A stretch of 13,122 nucleotides of DNA from an uncultured Cellvibrionales bacterium (GTDB lineage: Bacteria > Pseudomonadota > Gammaproteobacteria > Pseudomonadales > UBA7434): contig CALCNB010000205.1 of the NCBI GenBank assembly GCA_937897785.1, positions 1 through 13,122 of the forward strand. Reading direction: 5' to 3'. Positions within the stretch are counted from its first letter, which is position 1. Every line of letters begins with the position of its first letter. The notes beneath the pieces are model-generated. The model searched no databases. It had not been told where the DNA came from and worked only from the letters and a program-made list of their open reading frames with translations. This document shows, in pieces, positions 1 through 6,676 of this stretch. Both the position numbers and the translations under genes were made by a program.

Positions 1-1095
1 GGTATTACGGATGGAGATGTTGAATCAATGACTCTCACAGCGTTGGCGGGCACACCCCTTGAACAATTACAGCAGGCAGCTAATGATGTTGGTTTTTATC
101 TGCCACTGGATTTGGGTGCCCGAGGCAGTTGCACCATTGGTGGTAATGTGGCCACTAATGCGGGTGGTAATCAAGTGCTGAGTTATGGCATGACTCGCGC
201 TTTGGTATTAGGGCTAGAGGCGGTAACGGCCGACGGCACCGTCATTCGATCAATGAATAAAATGCTTAAAAATAATGCCGGCTATGATTTGAAGCAGTTG
301 TTTATTGGCAGTGAGGGAACTCTGGGTGTTGTCACTGAAGTAGTTTTACGCTTGTATCCTAAACCGTTAACTAAGCAAAGTGCCTTGTGTGGGTTTTCTA
401 ATTTTTCTCAAGTAGTATCCTTTCTTCAGTATATGCAGCGTAGTTGTTCGAGGGTGTCTACATTTGAGTTGATGTGGGATAACTACGTTAAACAAGTGCG
501 GCAGATGAATCAGCAATTAACGCCAGTGCTGGCTGATGATCACTCTTTTTATGTGTTAATCGAAATCGAAGGCAATGATCCGGCACGCGATGACGACTGC
601 TTTAATCAGCAGCTTCAGGTCTGTATTGATGATGGTCTGCTTAATGATGCTGTTGTTTCCCAGTCAGAAAGAGACGTGAATCGATTTTGGCAATTACGTG
701 ATGGCGTCATTGATATACTCACTAAGGTTAAGTATCGAGCAAACTTTGATATCGGTGTGCCCATCAGTCAAATGGCGAGTTTTGTTCACACCGTAGAGCT
801 CGAATTGGCGGCGTCCTTCAAAGGTCTTCAGTTGTGTACGTTTGGTCATATGGCCGATGGCAATTTACATATTATTGCATGGACGGGGCGAGAGGACGAT
901 GTCGATTTGATTTATGAGCGTGTTTATACTTTGGTGGGTACGGTGGGCGGCACTATTACTGCTGAACACGGTATTGGTACTATGAAGCGCCAATATTTAT
1001 CTTTATGTCGATCAGAGCAAGAAATTGACTTGATGCGTGCCTTAAAAAAAGCCATGGATCCGAATAATATTCTAAACCCTGGGCGGGTTATTTGA
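1..1095 (+). CDS. FAD-binding oxidoreductase, D-2-hydroxyacid (glycolate/D-lactate/D-2-hydroxyglutarate) dehydrogenase family, 5' partial
   Basis: This is a flavoprotein of the FAD_binding_4 / FAD-oxidase_C family, which oxidises D-2-hydroxyacids to 2-oxoacids and passes electrons to a carrier or quinone. The frame is open from base 1: nine codons precede the first ATG at 28 and read as family sequence, so the true start lies upstream and perhaps 100 residues are missing. The FAD-domain signature GSCTIGGNVATNAGG appears at about 124-168, and the GSEGTLGVVTEV segment at about 310-345. The C-terminal domain has GHMADGNLH (844-870), the family's GHxGDGNxH metal/substrate motif with Ala in place of the second Gly. 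EHGIG follows at 964-978, and the protein ends in the typical NPGRVI. The exact substrate cannot be told from sequence; D-2-hydroxyglutarate and D-lactate are both plausible. The next gene starts 7 bases downstream, so the two are probably cotranscribed. Confidence 0.9.
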   Translation, partial: GITDGDVESMTLTALAGTPLEQLQQAANDVGFYLPLDLGARGSCTIGGNVATNAGGNQVLSYGMTRALVLGLEAVTADGTVIRSMNKMLKNNAGYDLKQLFIGSEGTLGVVTEVVLRLYPKPLTKQSALCGFSNFSQVVSFLQYMQRSCSRVSTFELMWDNYVKQVRQMNQQLTPVLADDHSFYVLIEIEGNDPARDDDCFNQQLQVCIDDGLLNDAVVSQSERDVNRFWQLRDGVIDILTKVKYRANFDIGVPISQMASFVHTVELELAASFKGLQLCTFGHMADGNLHIIAWTGREDDVDLIYERVYTLVGTVGGTITAEHGIGTMKRQYLSLCRSEQEIDLMRALKKAMDPNNILNPGRVI

Positions 1096-1102
1096 GGTAT
1101 TT

Positions 1103-1948
1103 ATGTTGAAATATCTGGGCTCTTTTTTCTGGTATCAATTGCACCGACCATTGTGGGTTATTGTGCTGCTTTTGACCGCTTGCTCGAATACGGATTTATT
1201 TAATAGTGCCGAATCGGGTGTCACATATCAACAATCTGTTGCGGCGGCAAAAGTCGAACAGTGGCAAATGATAGATCGCCTTGCAGAAGTCACGCCCATT
1301 GTAGGTTATAAAGTAGCGTTAGCCGGTTCGGCTGCGCAGAATATGTTTGGTCTAACTTCGCCAGTGGTGGGGGCCTTATTCTCAGACACGGTATTAGCAT
1401 CACCCCAGCGTATTGATCACGCTCAATTTCAACGTTTAGCTTTTGAGGCGGATTTGTTAGCCGTTGTGAACAGTGCTGAAATCAATCACGCCAACAGTAT
1501 TGAATCTATTGCTGAGCATATTAGCCATATCATGGCCTTTGTTGAATTGCCATTGTTATCTGTCCCGCCTCACCCTTATGCAGGGCCTGACTTTATTAAG
1601 AGTAATGCAGCAGTGAAATGGGGGGTATCAGGCACAAAAATAGCCGCTACTGCTGACCAAGCGTTCATCAATAGTTTAGCTACTATGACGGTTAAAAGTT
1701 TTAATGCTGAAGGTGCATTATTATCCTCTAATCAAGGGGCTACTATTATGGGCCATCCCTATCATGCGATACTTTTTTTACTGCAAGAACTGAAAGTCAA
1801 TAAGCGATCATTAAAGGCTGGCGATATCATTAGCCTTGGCTCATTTTCAAAGCCTACCTTAGTTGGCGACATGGAGCGGCTAACCGTTACTTATAGAGGG
1901 CTAAAAGATGATGCAGAGATGCGAGTTGAGGTTGACTTTACGCCTTAA
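1103..1948 (+). CDS. Predicted lipoprotein with 2-keto-4-pentenoate hydratase (MhpD / fumarylacetoacetate-hydrolase) fold
   Basis: The protein has 281 residues. The N-terminus has a hydrophobic stretch (about residues 16-26) ending in the lipobox LTAC with Cys27, followed by Ser at +2, which would favour outer-membrane sorting under the E. coli Lol rule. From about residue 60 the sequence follows 2-keto-4-pentenoate hydratases: GYKVAL (68-73, with the family lysine K70), a MFGLTSPVVGALF segment (81-93), and the C-terminal LKAGDIISLGSFSKP region (237-251). In the metal-binding Glu-x-Glu pair the second Glu appears to be Asp (E115-A-D117); the third acidic ligand is probably E148. A ribosome binding site GAGG (1094-1097), overlapping the upstream stop, supports this start. 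Family members are normally cytoplasmic, so the lipobox is odd. It may be a periplasmic hydratase/decarboxylase or a repurposed fold. The stop overlaps the convergent darP stop by 4 bases. Confidence 0.8.
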   Translation: MLKYLGSFFWYQLHRPLWVIVLLLTACSNTDLFNSAESGVTYQQSVAAAKVEQWQMIDRLAEVTPIVGYKVALAGSAAQNMFGLTSPVVGALFSDTVLASPQRIDHAQFQRLAFEADLLAVVNSAEINHANSIESIAEHISHIMAFVELPLLSVPPHPYAGPDFIKSNAAVKWGVSGTKIAATADQAFINSLATMTVKSFNAEGALLSSNQGATIMGHPYHAILFLLQELKVNKRSLKAGDIISLGSFSKPTLVGDMERLTVTYRGLKDDAEMRVEVDFTP

Positions 1949-2472
1949 TCGTTATTGATTAATTCACGGATATAAATAAATAGTTTTCTGGCAGCTGCGG
2001 GGGGCTTGTTTTTATCGGTTTCATGCCAGCTTTGCCTGACCATTTGTCGTAACCATTGTCGATCGCCATTTGGGTATTGCGCGACTAATGCTTCAATTTC
2101 AGAATTTTCTTTATTCAGTAACCGATCTCGCCATTGCTCGATAAGGTGGTGATGTTGGGTATGATTTTGATGTTGATTATGCAGTTTTTCAAAGTAAGCT
2201 TCTATTCTTTCGATAGTTTCAGCCGGTTCTTTTCGCATTAACTTACCAATGAACTGCATTTGTCGACGTAATCCTTCACGGTGTTTAATGCGTTTCGCTT
2301 CGTTTAAGGCGTCAATGAGTATCTCACTAATGGATAACTTTTCGATCTCCTCTGGCTTAAGCTTAACTAATGCTTTGCCTAATTCTTGTAAATGATGCAT
2401 TTCACGCTTGAGCTGGCTTTTGCTAACCAGTGCGTCTTGATCATTACTTTTTTCGGGATGCGATTTAGCCAT
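1945..2472 (-). CDS. darP: DarP (YjgA, DUF615), ribosome-associated 50S assembly factor
   Basis: This 175-residue protein matches the DarP/YjgA family, a small, highly charged, helical cytoplasmic protein that binds late 50S precursors near the peptidyl-transferase centre and promotes large-subunit assembly. Diagnostic segments are SKSQLKREMHHLQELG near residue 17, the KHREGLRRQMQFIGKLMR stretch near residue 63, and the C-terminal AARKLFIYIREL. A His/Gln-rich patch lies near residues 98-109. Length is close to the family norm (about 180). No strong Shine-Dalgarno is visible before the ATG. The gene starts 27 bases after the mgtE stop, so it is probably read through from mgtE. Its 3' end overlaps the stop of the opposing lipoprotein gene, leaving no room for a terminator between them. 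Confidence 0.93.
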   Translation of the reverse strand: MAKSHPEKSNDQDALVSKSQLKREMHHLQELGKALVKLKPEEIEKLSISEILIDALNEAKRIKHREGLRRQMQFIGKLMRKEPAETIERIEAYFEKLHNQHQNHTQHHHLIEQWRDRLLNKENSEIEALVAQYPNGDRQWLRQMVRQSWHETDKNKPPAAARKLFIYIRELINND

Positions 2473-2499
2473 AGTTATTTTAGTGAGTGAAGAATAAGC

Positions 2500-3858
2500 T
2501 TAAGCGTAAAAGATAGTAGCTAGGCCAAGAAAAGACATAAAGCCAACAACGTCGGTAATGGTCGTTAAAATTACACCGCCGGCCAGCGCCGGATCAATGT
2601 CCATCTTTTTCAATACTAAGGGTAAGACCGCACCGGCTAGCGCGGCCGTGATTAAATTGATTACCATTGCGGCGGCGATAATGCCGCCGATGATAAAGTC
2701 GTTAAACCATGCAATGGCAGCACCTGCAACAACCGCAGCCCAGATAAAGGCATTGATGAGTCCCACGCTCAGCTCTCTGAAGATTAGCCAGCGTTGGTTG
2801 TGTTGTTCGATATGGCCAACAGCTAAACCTCGAATCACAATGGTAAGGGTTTGCGTACCTGCAACGCCGCCCATGCTGGCAACAATCGGCATGAGAATAG
2901 CTAGAGCGACGACTTTGTCGATTGCACCTTGAAATACGTTTATGACTGAGGCGGCGATAAACGCTGTTAGTAAGTTAAGACCCAGCCACAAGGCGCGGCG
3001 CGGTGTGGTTTTTATAACGGGGGAAAAAGTATCTTCCTCTTCATCGAGACCTGCGAGACTCATAAGGGCATGATCGGCGTCCTCTCGTATCACATCGACG
3101 ATATCATCGATAGTGATTCGGCCAAGTAGTTTCCCCTCGTGATTAACAACGGGTGCCGATACCCAATCCTTTCGCTCAAATCGACGAGCAACCTCATCAT
3201 CCGGCATATCGACAGGGAGGGCTTCAGCGTCAGATAACATAATTTCGCGAACCGTATTGCTCGGATCAGAAACCAGTACTTTAGCCAGCGGTAAGGTGCC
3301 AATAAAGGTATCACTGCGGTTGACGACGTAGAGTTTATCCGTCATTTCAGGAATTGCATCATGGCGACGGAGGTAGCGAAGCACCACCTCGATTGAATGA
3401 CTGGCTCTCACTGTAATGGTGTCAGTGTTCATCAAACCGCCAGCAGTATTCTCAGGATAACTGAGTGCGCTGGCGACACGTTGACGATCTTGAGCGCTCA
3501 TGGCTTGCAATACTTCCCGGGTAACTTGCTCTGGTAATTGTTGAAGGATATCAACCATGTCATCGGTTTCTAGCTCTGCCGATAAGGCGACGAGCTCTTC
3601 ATTGTCCATCTCTAGCGCAAATTGCCCTTGCAGTTCATCGCCTAATAACGGCATCACATCGCTGCGTCGTTCTTCGTCAATGAGTGCCCATAAAATTTGT
3701 CGAGAGGGCGGTGGTGAGGCATCTATGAGATGCGCCGTTTCTTCAGCGGCAAGCACTTTAAGCATATGACGGGCATGCTGAAAGGTGCCTGACTGAAGTA
3801 GTTTGGCCACTTCTTGGCTATGTGAGCGATTTTGCTTGTGATCGATTTTAGCTGGCAT
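2500..3858 (-). CDS. mgtE: MgtE-type magnesium transporter
   Basis: This 452-residue inner-membrane Mg2+ channel/transporter has full family length. Domains in order: MgtE N-terminal superhelical domain (about residues 20-135), the linker motif ENTAGGLM (136-143), two CBS domains (about 145-205 and 207-262), then a five-helix membrane domain from about residue 288. The pore signature PIVASMGGVAGTQT lies at 324-337. The TTITDVVGF segment at 432-440 holds the conserved Asp (D436) that lines the ion path in Thermus MgtE. In characterised homologues the N and CBS domains bind Mg2+ and close the pore when cytosolic Mg2+ is high. The ribosome binding site is weak (GGGTT about 12 bases before the ATG). 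About 230 bases separate it from the upstream gene, so it probably has its own promoter. darP follows 27 bases after its stop. Confidence 0.96.
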   Translation of the reverse strand: MPAKIDHKQNRSHSQEVAKLLQSGTFQHARHMLKVLAAEETAHLIDASPPPSRQILWALIDEERRSDVMPLLGDELQGQFALEMDNEELVALSAELETDDMVDILQQLPEQVTREVLQAMSAQDRQRVASALSYPENTAGGLMNTDTITVRASHSIEVVLRYLRRHDAIPEMTDKLYVVNRSDTFIGTLPLAKVLVSDPSNTVREIMLSDAEALPVDMPDDEVARRFERKDWVSAPVVNHEGKLLGRITIDDIVDVIREDADHALMSLAGLDEEEDTFSPVIKTTPRRALWLGLNLLTAFIAASVINVFQGAIDKVVALAILMPIVASMGGVAGTQTLTIVIRGLAVGHIEQHNQRWLIFRELSVGLINAFIWAAVVAGAAIAWFNDFIIGGIIAAAMVINLITAALAGAVLPLVLKKMDIDPALAGGVILTTITDVVGFMSFLGLATIFYA

Positions 3859-3980
3859 AACGGCATCTAACCCATCAAAAAAGCATGCGATATCACAACC
3901 AAAGGAATCATCGCAGCTGTATGACCATGAATAGAATTAGAGTATGCGGCAAAGTTTTTATCGCAACAAGCTCAGAAGCA

Positions 3981-4022
3981 GGCAAGATTACCGATGTTAT
4001 GTTTATAGCATCGGTAATTGCC
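3981..4022. terminator. Long perfect hairpin between the catabolic operon and mgtE (possible terminator or leader structure)
   Basis: An inverted repeat with arms ATTACCGATG (3987-3996) and CATCGGTAAT (4009-4018) extends inward by TTAT/ATAG, including one G-U pair, to a four-base GTTT loop (4001-4004). It extends outward by GGCA (3981-3984) / TGCC (4019-4022) past a two-base bulge. On the - strand it lies about 70 bases after the stop of the last catabolic-operon gene and about 120 bases before the mgtE start. No U-tract follows directly on either strand, so intrinsic termination is uncertain. A structured mgtE leader or a DNA-binding palindrome are alternatives. Confidence 0.45.
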
Positions 4023-4090
4023 GGTAAGTAATTGTTTTTGTGTTGAGAGCCTGGAGTGCCCTGATTAGCTATTATGAGTTGGCGTGTCTA

Positions 4091-4477
4091 TTAGCTATTT
4101 TTTGTCTGACAGAGTAATAAGCTACCGAGTGAACTGCCGGTGACCTTCATCATACCCAGTATATAAACCAAACCAATAGTGCCATCAAATACTACCAGTG
4201 CGTATTCAGGTGGTGTTGCCAATCCGTTAGGCACTGCATAAAGCACCGCCGATACGGCGGTTAGGCGCACCAGTCCCTGCCAAAAAATCACCGGCGAACG
4301 GTTGACCATATCCTTAGATGCCCACATTAAACAGGCTGCAGCCATGGCAAGGAACATGCCGAGCGTCATAAGGGATACGAAATAACCCGCTGCCGGATTA
4401 GAGATTGCGCCGTACCAGCAAGCTGCAGCAACCACAAAATCGAATGCGCCTGTCCAATAAACGAATTTTTGTAACAT
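4091..4477 (-). CDS. Small four-helix membrane protein, function unknown
   Basis: This 128-residue hydrophobic protein belongs to no family I can name. Four likely membrane segments lie at about residues 7-26, 31-53, 63-85 and 92-111. A short positively charged loop (SKDMVNR, 54-60) between helices 2 and 3 and a polar C-terminal tail suggest inner-membrane insertion. There is no cleavable signal peptide or lipobox. The start is supported by an AAAAGGA ribosome binding site 6 bases before the ATG. It starts 46 bases after the stop of the SDR gene and appears to be the last gene of the six-gene catabolic set. It may anchor or serve one of those enzymes, but this is inference from position only. 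Confidence 0.75.
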   Translation of the reverse strand: MLQKFVYWTGAFDFVVAAACWYGAISNPAAGYFVSLMTLGMFLAMAAACLMWASKDMVNRSPVIFWQGLVRLTAVSAVLYAVPNGLATPPEYALVVFDGTIGLVYILGMMKVTGSSLGSLLLCQTKNS

Positions 4478-4523
4478 AATTTTTTCCTTTTAAGATGAAG
4501 TAGTGATTAATGGGAAATAAATT

Positions 4524-5522
4524 TTATTTTTTATCGTAACCTTGCTCTCTGAACCAGCTAACCGCGTCTTTAATCGCGGTTTCGATTGGCGTTTGTGGCA
4601 TGCCTAGTTCGTCAATCGCTTTACTAGGATCAACAAATACATCTTGCATTACATATTTGGAGTTTTTAATGGTCGTCATAGGTGCTTTGCCTGTTATTCT
4701 CGACCAAAACTCCATGACTTTAGCAGCTGTTAGCATAGTCTTAGGGGATAAGTAACTGGTGGCAACGTTTGGTATGCCGGCAATGTTACCGACGAGTTGC
4801 GCGAGGTCTTTTTGTGAGAGGTTGCCTTGCTTGTTGGCCAATAAATACGTTTCACCGATACGGCCTTTTTCCATTGCCAATAAATGACCCCGAGCAACAT
4901 CCCGCACGTCAACTGCGCAGAGTCCGCCATCATAATATTGTTTCATTTTACCCTTAAGGATGCTGACGATTAATGAGCCAGTTGGCGTCGGCATGCGGTC
5001 ACCAGGACCAAACGGAAAGCCAGGGCAGACAATCGTGGCAGGCAGTCCAGAGGCGACCATTCCTTTGACCACGTGGTGACTAATAAACTTAGAGATAATA
5101 TATTCACTGCCATCTTCCCAGCTGTTGTAAAATGTTTCCTCGTCACTTAGCTGGCCATTACCCAGTACGCCTAAGGCGGCGATGCTGGAAGTAAAAACAA
5201 TTTTTTTCACGCCTGCTGCTTGGGCTGCTGCCATCATCGCCTGTGCGCCATTGATGTTGACTTTGTGATGCAAAAAAGGGTCCTTTGTCCAGACAGCGAA
5301 GAGGGCGGCTAAATGGTAAAGCCCCTCGACACCTTCAACACAGTGCGATAAAGAGGCGGGGTCAAGTAGGTTTCCTTCAACAAATTCCACCGCCATACCA
5401 TCGAGAGGAGAGCGATCTTCGCCAGGCATTACCATCACGCGGACCTCATCGCCTTGTTCAAGGCACATGCGGGTAACGTGGTTGCCAATGAAGCCGGTAG
5501 CGCCGGTAATGAGTACTTTCAT
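4524..5522 (-). CDS. NAD(P)-dependent extended SDR (epimerase / dihydroflavonol-reductase-like)
   Basis: This 332-residue extended short-chain dehydrogenase/reductase has a Rossmann fold at the N-terminus with TGATGFIG (residues 6-13), the extended-SDR TGxxGxxG motif. The active-site set is visible: TSS at 111-113 (catalytic Ser/Thr position) and Y141-x3-K145 in YIISK. The CPGFPFGPGD segment (166-175) corresponds to the substrate-site motif of dihydroflavonol-4-reductase / HpnA-like proteins. It probably reduces or oxidises a hydroxy/keto group, or epimerises a sugar or lipid-linked substrate; sequence alone does not decide. An AGGAG ribosome binding site precedes the ATG. It starts 38 bases after the kinase gene's stop and is followed 46 bases later by a small membrane protein, all on the same strand. 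In the operon context a role in hydroxyacyl or isoprenoid/steroid-like substrate conversion is plausible but unproven. Confidence 0.88.
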   Translation of the reverse strand: MKVLITGATGFIGNHVTRMCLEQGDEVRVMVMPGEDRSPLDGMAVEFVEGNLLDPASLSHCVEGVEGLYHLAALFAVWTKDPFLHHKVNINGAQAMMAAAQAAGVKKIVFTSSIAALGVLGNGQLSDEETFYNSWEDGSEYIISKFISHHVVKGMVASGLPATIVCPGFPFGPGDRMPTPTGSLIVSILKGKMKQYYDGGLCAVDVRDVARGHLLAMEKGRIGETYLLANKQGNLSQKDLAQLVGNIAGIPNVATSYLSPKTMLTAAKVMEFWSRITGKAPMTTIKNSKYVMQDVFVDPSKAIDELGMPQTPIETAIKDAVSWFREQGYDKK

Positions 5523-5560
5523 AATTGACTCCTGTAAGAATAAATTAAATACAAATGCAT

Positions 5561-6610
5561 TTATAAGCTGGCTTGATCCGCTAATTCAGTGGCCATTGCT
5601 AAATAACTGTCGACACGGGTTGCAATCGCGTCAATCGAATCAACCTTCATTCCGCCACTGGCTCCCTGCTTAAGTCTGGCGTAGACGCCTTCAACAATAC
5701 ACGCTTGTTTCCACCAGCTAAAAGCTAGGTAGTAATCTAGTTTCGATAAGTCTAAGCCTGAGCGTTGAGCATACAGCTCAATGACAGCATCACGTTGAAT
5801 AAAGTGGGGGTTAAGCGTTGGCGGATCCAATAGCCAAGTAATTGAATCTTTGGGTTCGGCCCAATAAAGCAGTGACCAAACAAAATCGGCGATAGGGTCG
5901 CCGATCGTACATAACTCCCAGTCCAAAACTGCGGCAATACGGCAGTCATCAGCCAGCACGGTATTATCAAATCGATAATCACCGTGCGCCAGTCCAGGTC
6001 GCGTTTGCTCCGCGGGAATATTTTTTGATAAGCGTTGGTGTAGGGCATCGAGAAGCGGCAGTTCACGAATTTTTGCGGCGTCAATTTGCTTACGCCAGCG
6101 TTTTAGTTGCCGTTCTATATAATGGCTACGTTTTTTTGCTAATCCCGATAAGCCAACAGCATCGATATCGACTGAATGAAAAGCGACTTGTGTGTCTATT
6201 AAGGAATGGGTGGCGGTTAAGCATTGTGATTCAGTAAGATGACTAGCTGAGGCTTGATCGCGAAGAATAAGCCCTTCAACAAAACTCATAACATAAAAAG
6301 GCGCTTGATTGACCTTAAGGTCATCACAATAGCCGAGCATTTTAGGGACGGGAACATCACTGTGCTTATCTAACGCGGACATAATGCTCCATTCGCGAGC
6401 CATGTCATGCGCAGTGGCTAAGCGTGCTGAGACTGGCGGGCGACGCAGTGCCCAGGTATGGCCTGCCACATCATTCACACGAAAGGTGAGATTTGAGCCG
6501 CCGGCGGCGATCAATGAAAAATCGAACGGCGGTGTTGCGCCATCAATATGATGGGCAAGCCACTTACTGACCGCTTCGCTATCAAGGCCTTTAATACTGG
6601 TTTCGTTCAT
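5561..6610 (-). CDS. APH-fold phosphotransferase, ACAD10/11-N-terminal / LvaA-like
   Basis: This 349-residue kinase has the aminoglycoside-phosphotransferase fold. The catalytic loop is HGDYRFDN (209-216, general base D211, metal ligand N216), and the metal-binding DWE (230-232) replaces the kinase DFG, followed by the IGDPIADF segment. The N-terminal ATP-binding region has GGSNLTFRV (37-45) and LRRPP (54-58), typical of the subfamily linked to acyl-CoA dehydrogenases rather than to antibiotic resistance. In mammals this domain is fused to the dehydrogenase in ACAD10/ACAD11. In Pseudomonas putida LvaA it phosphorylates 4-hydroxyvaleryl-CoA. Here an ACAD10/11-type dehydrogenase is the immediately upstream gene (66-base gap), so it probably phosphorylates a hydroxyacyl-CoA for that partner. 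GGAG sits 5 bases before the ATG. The protein is cytoplasmic. The substrate is unknown. Confidence 0.9.
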   Translation of the reverse strand: MNETSIKGLDSEAVSKWLAHHIDGATPPFDFSLIAAGGSNLTFRVNDVAGHTWALRRPPVSARLATAHDMAREWSIMSALDKHSDVPVPKMLGYCDDLKVNQAPFYVMSFVEGLILRDQASASHLTESQCLTATHSLIDTQVAFHSVDIDAVGLSGLAKKRSHYIERQLKRWRKQIDAAKIRELPLLDALHQRLSKNIPAEQTRPGLAHGDYRFDNTVLADDCRIAAVLDWELCTIGDPIADFVWSLLYWAEPKDSITWLLDPPTLNPHFIQRDAVIELYAQRSGLDLSKLDYYLAFSWWKQACIVEGVYARLKQGASGGMKVDSIDAIATRVDSYLAMATELADQASL

Positions 6611-6676
6611 GGCGTCTCCATTCCTTGAAGCCCATCCCTTGTTAGCGCAGTCTGAAGTAGATGATGATGGACCATG

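Noticed and set aside
2558..2932. + strand open frame of 124 codons inside mgtE
   Set aside because: Antisense shadow of the mgtE membrane domain; low-complexity Ala/Ile/Thr composition mirrors the coding strand, with no family signal.
5561..6610. APH-fold protein as an aminoglycoside resistance gene
   Set aside because: The LRRPP ATP-site pattern and the adjacent ACAD10/11-type dehydrogenase match the hydroxyacyl-CoA kinase subfamily, not antibiotic phosphotransferases. There is no resistance-type mobile context.
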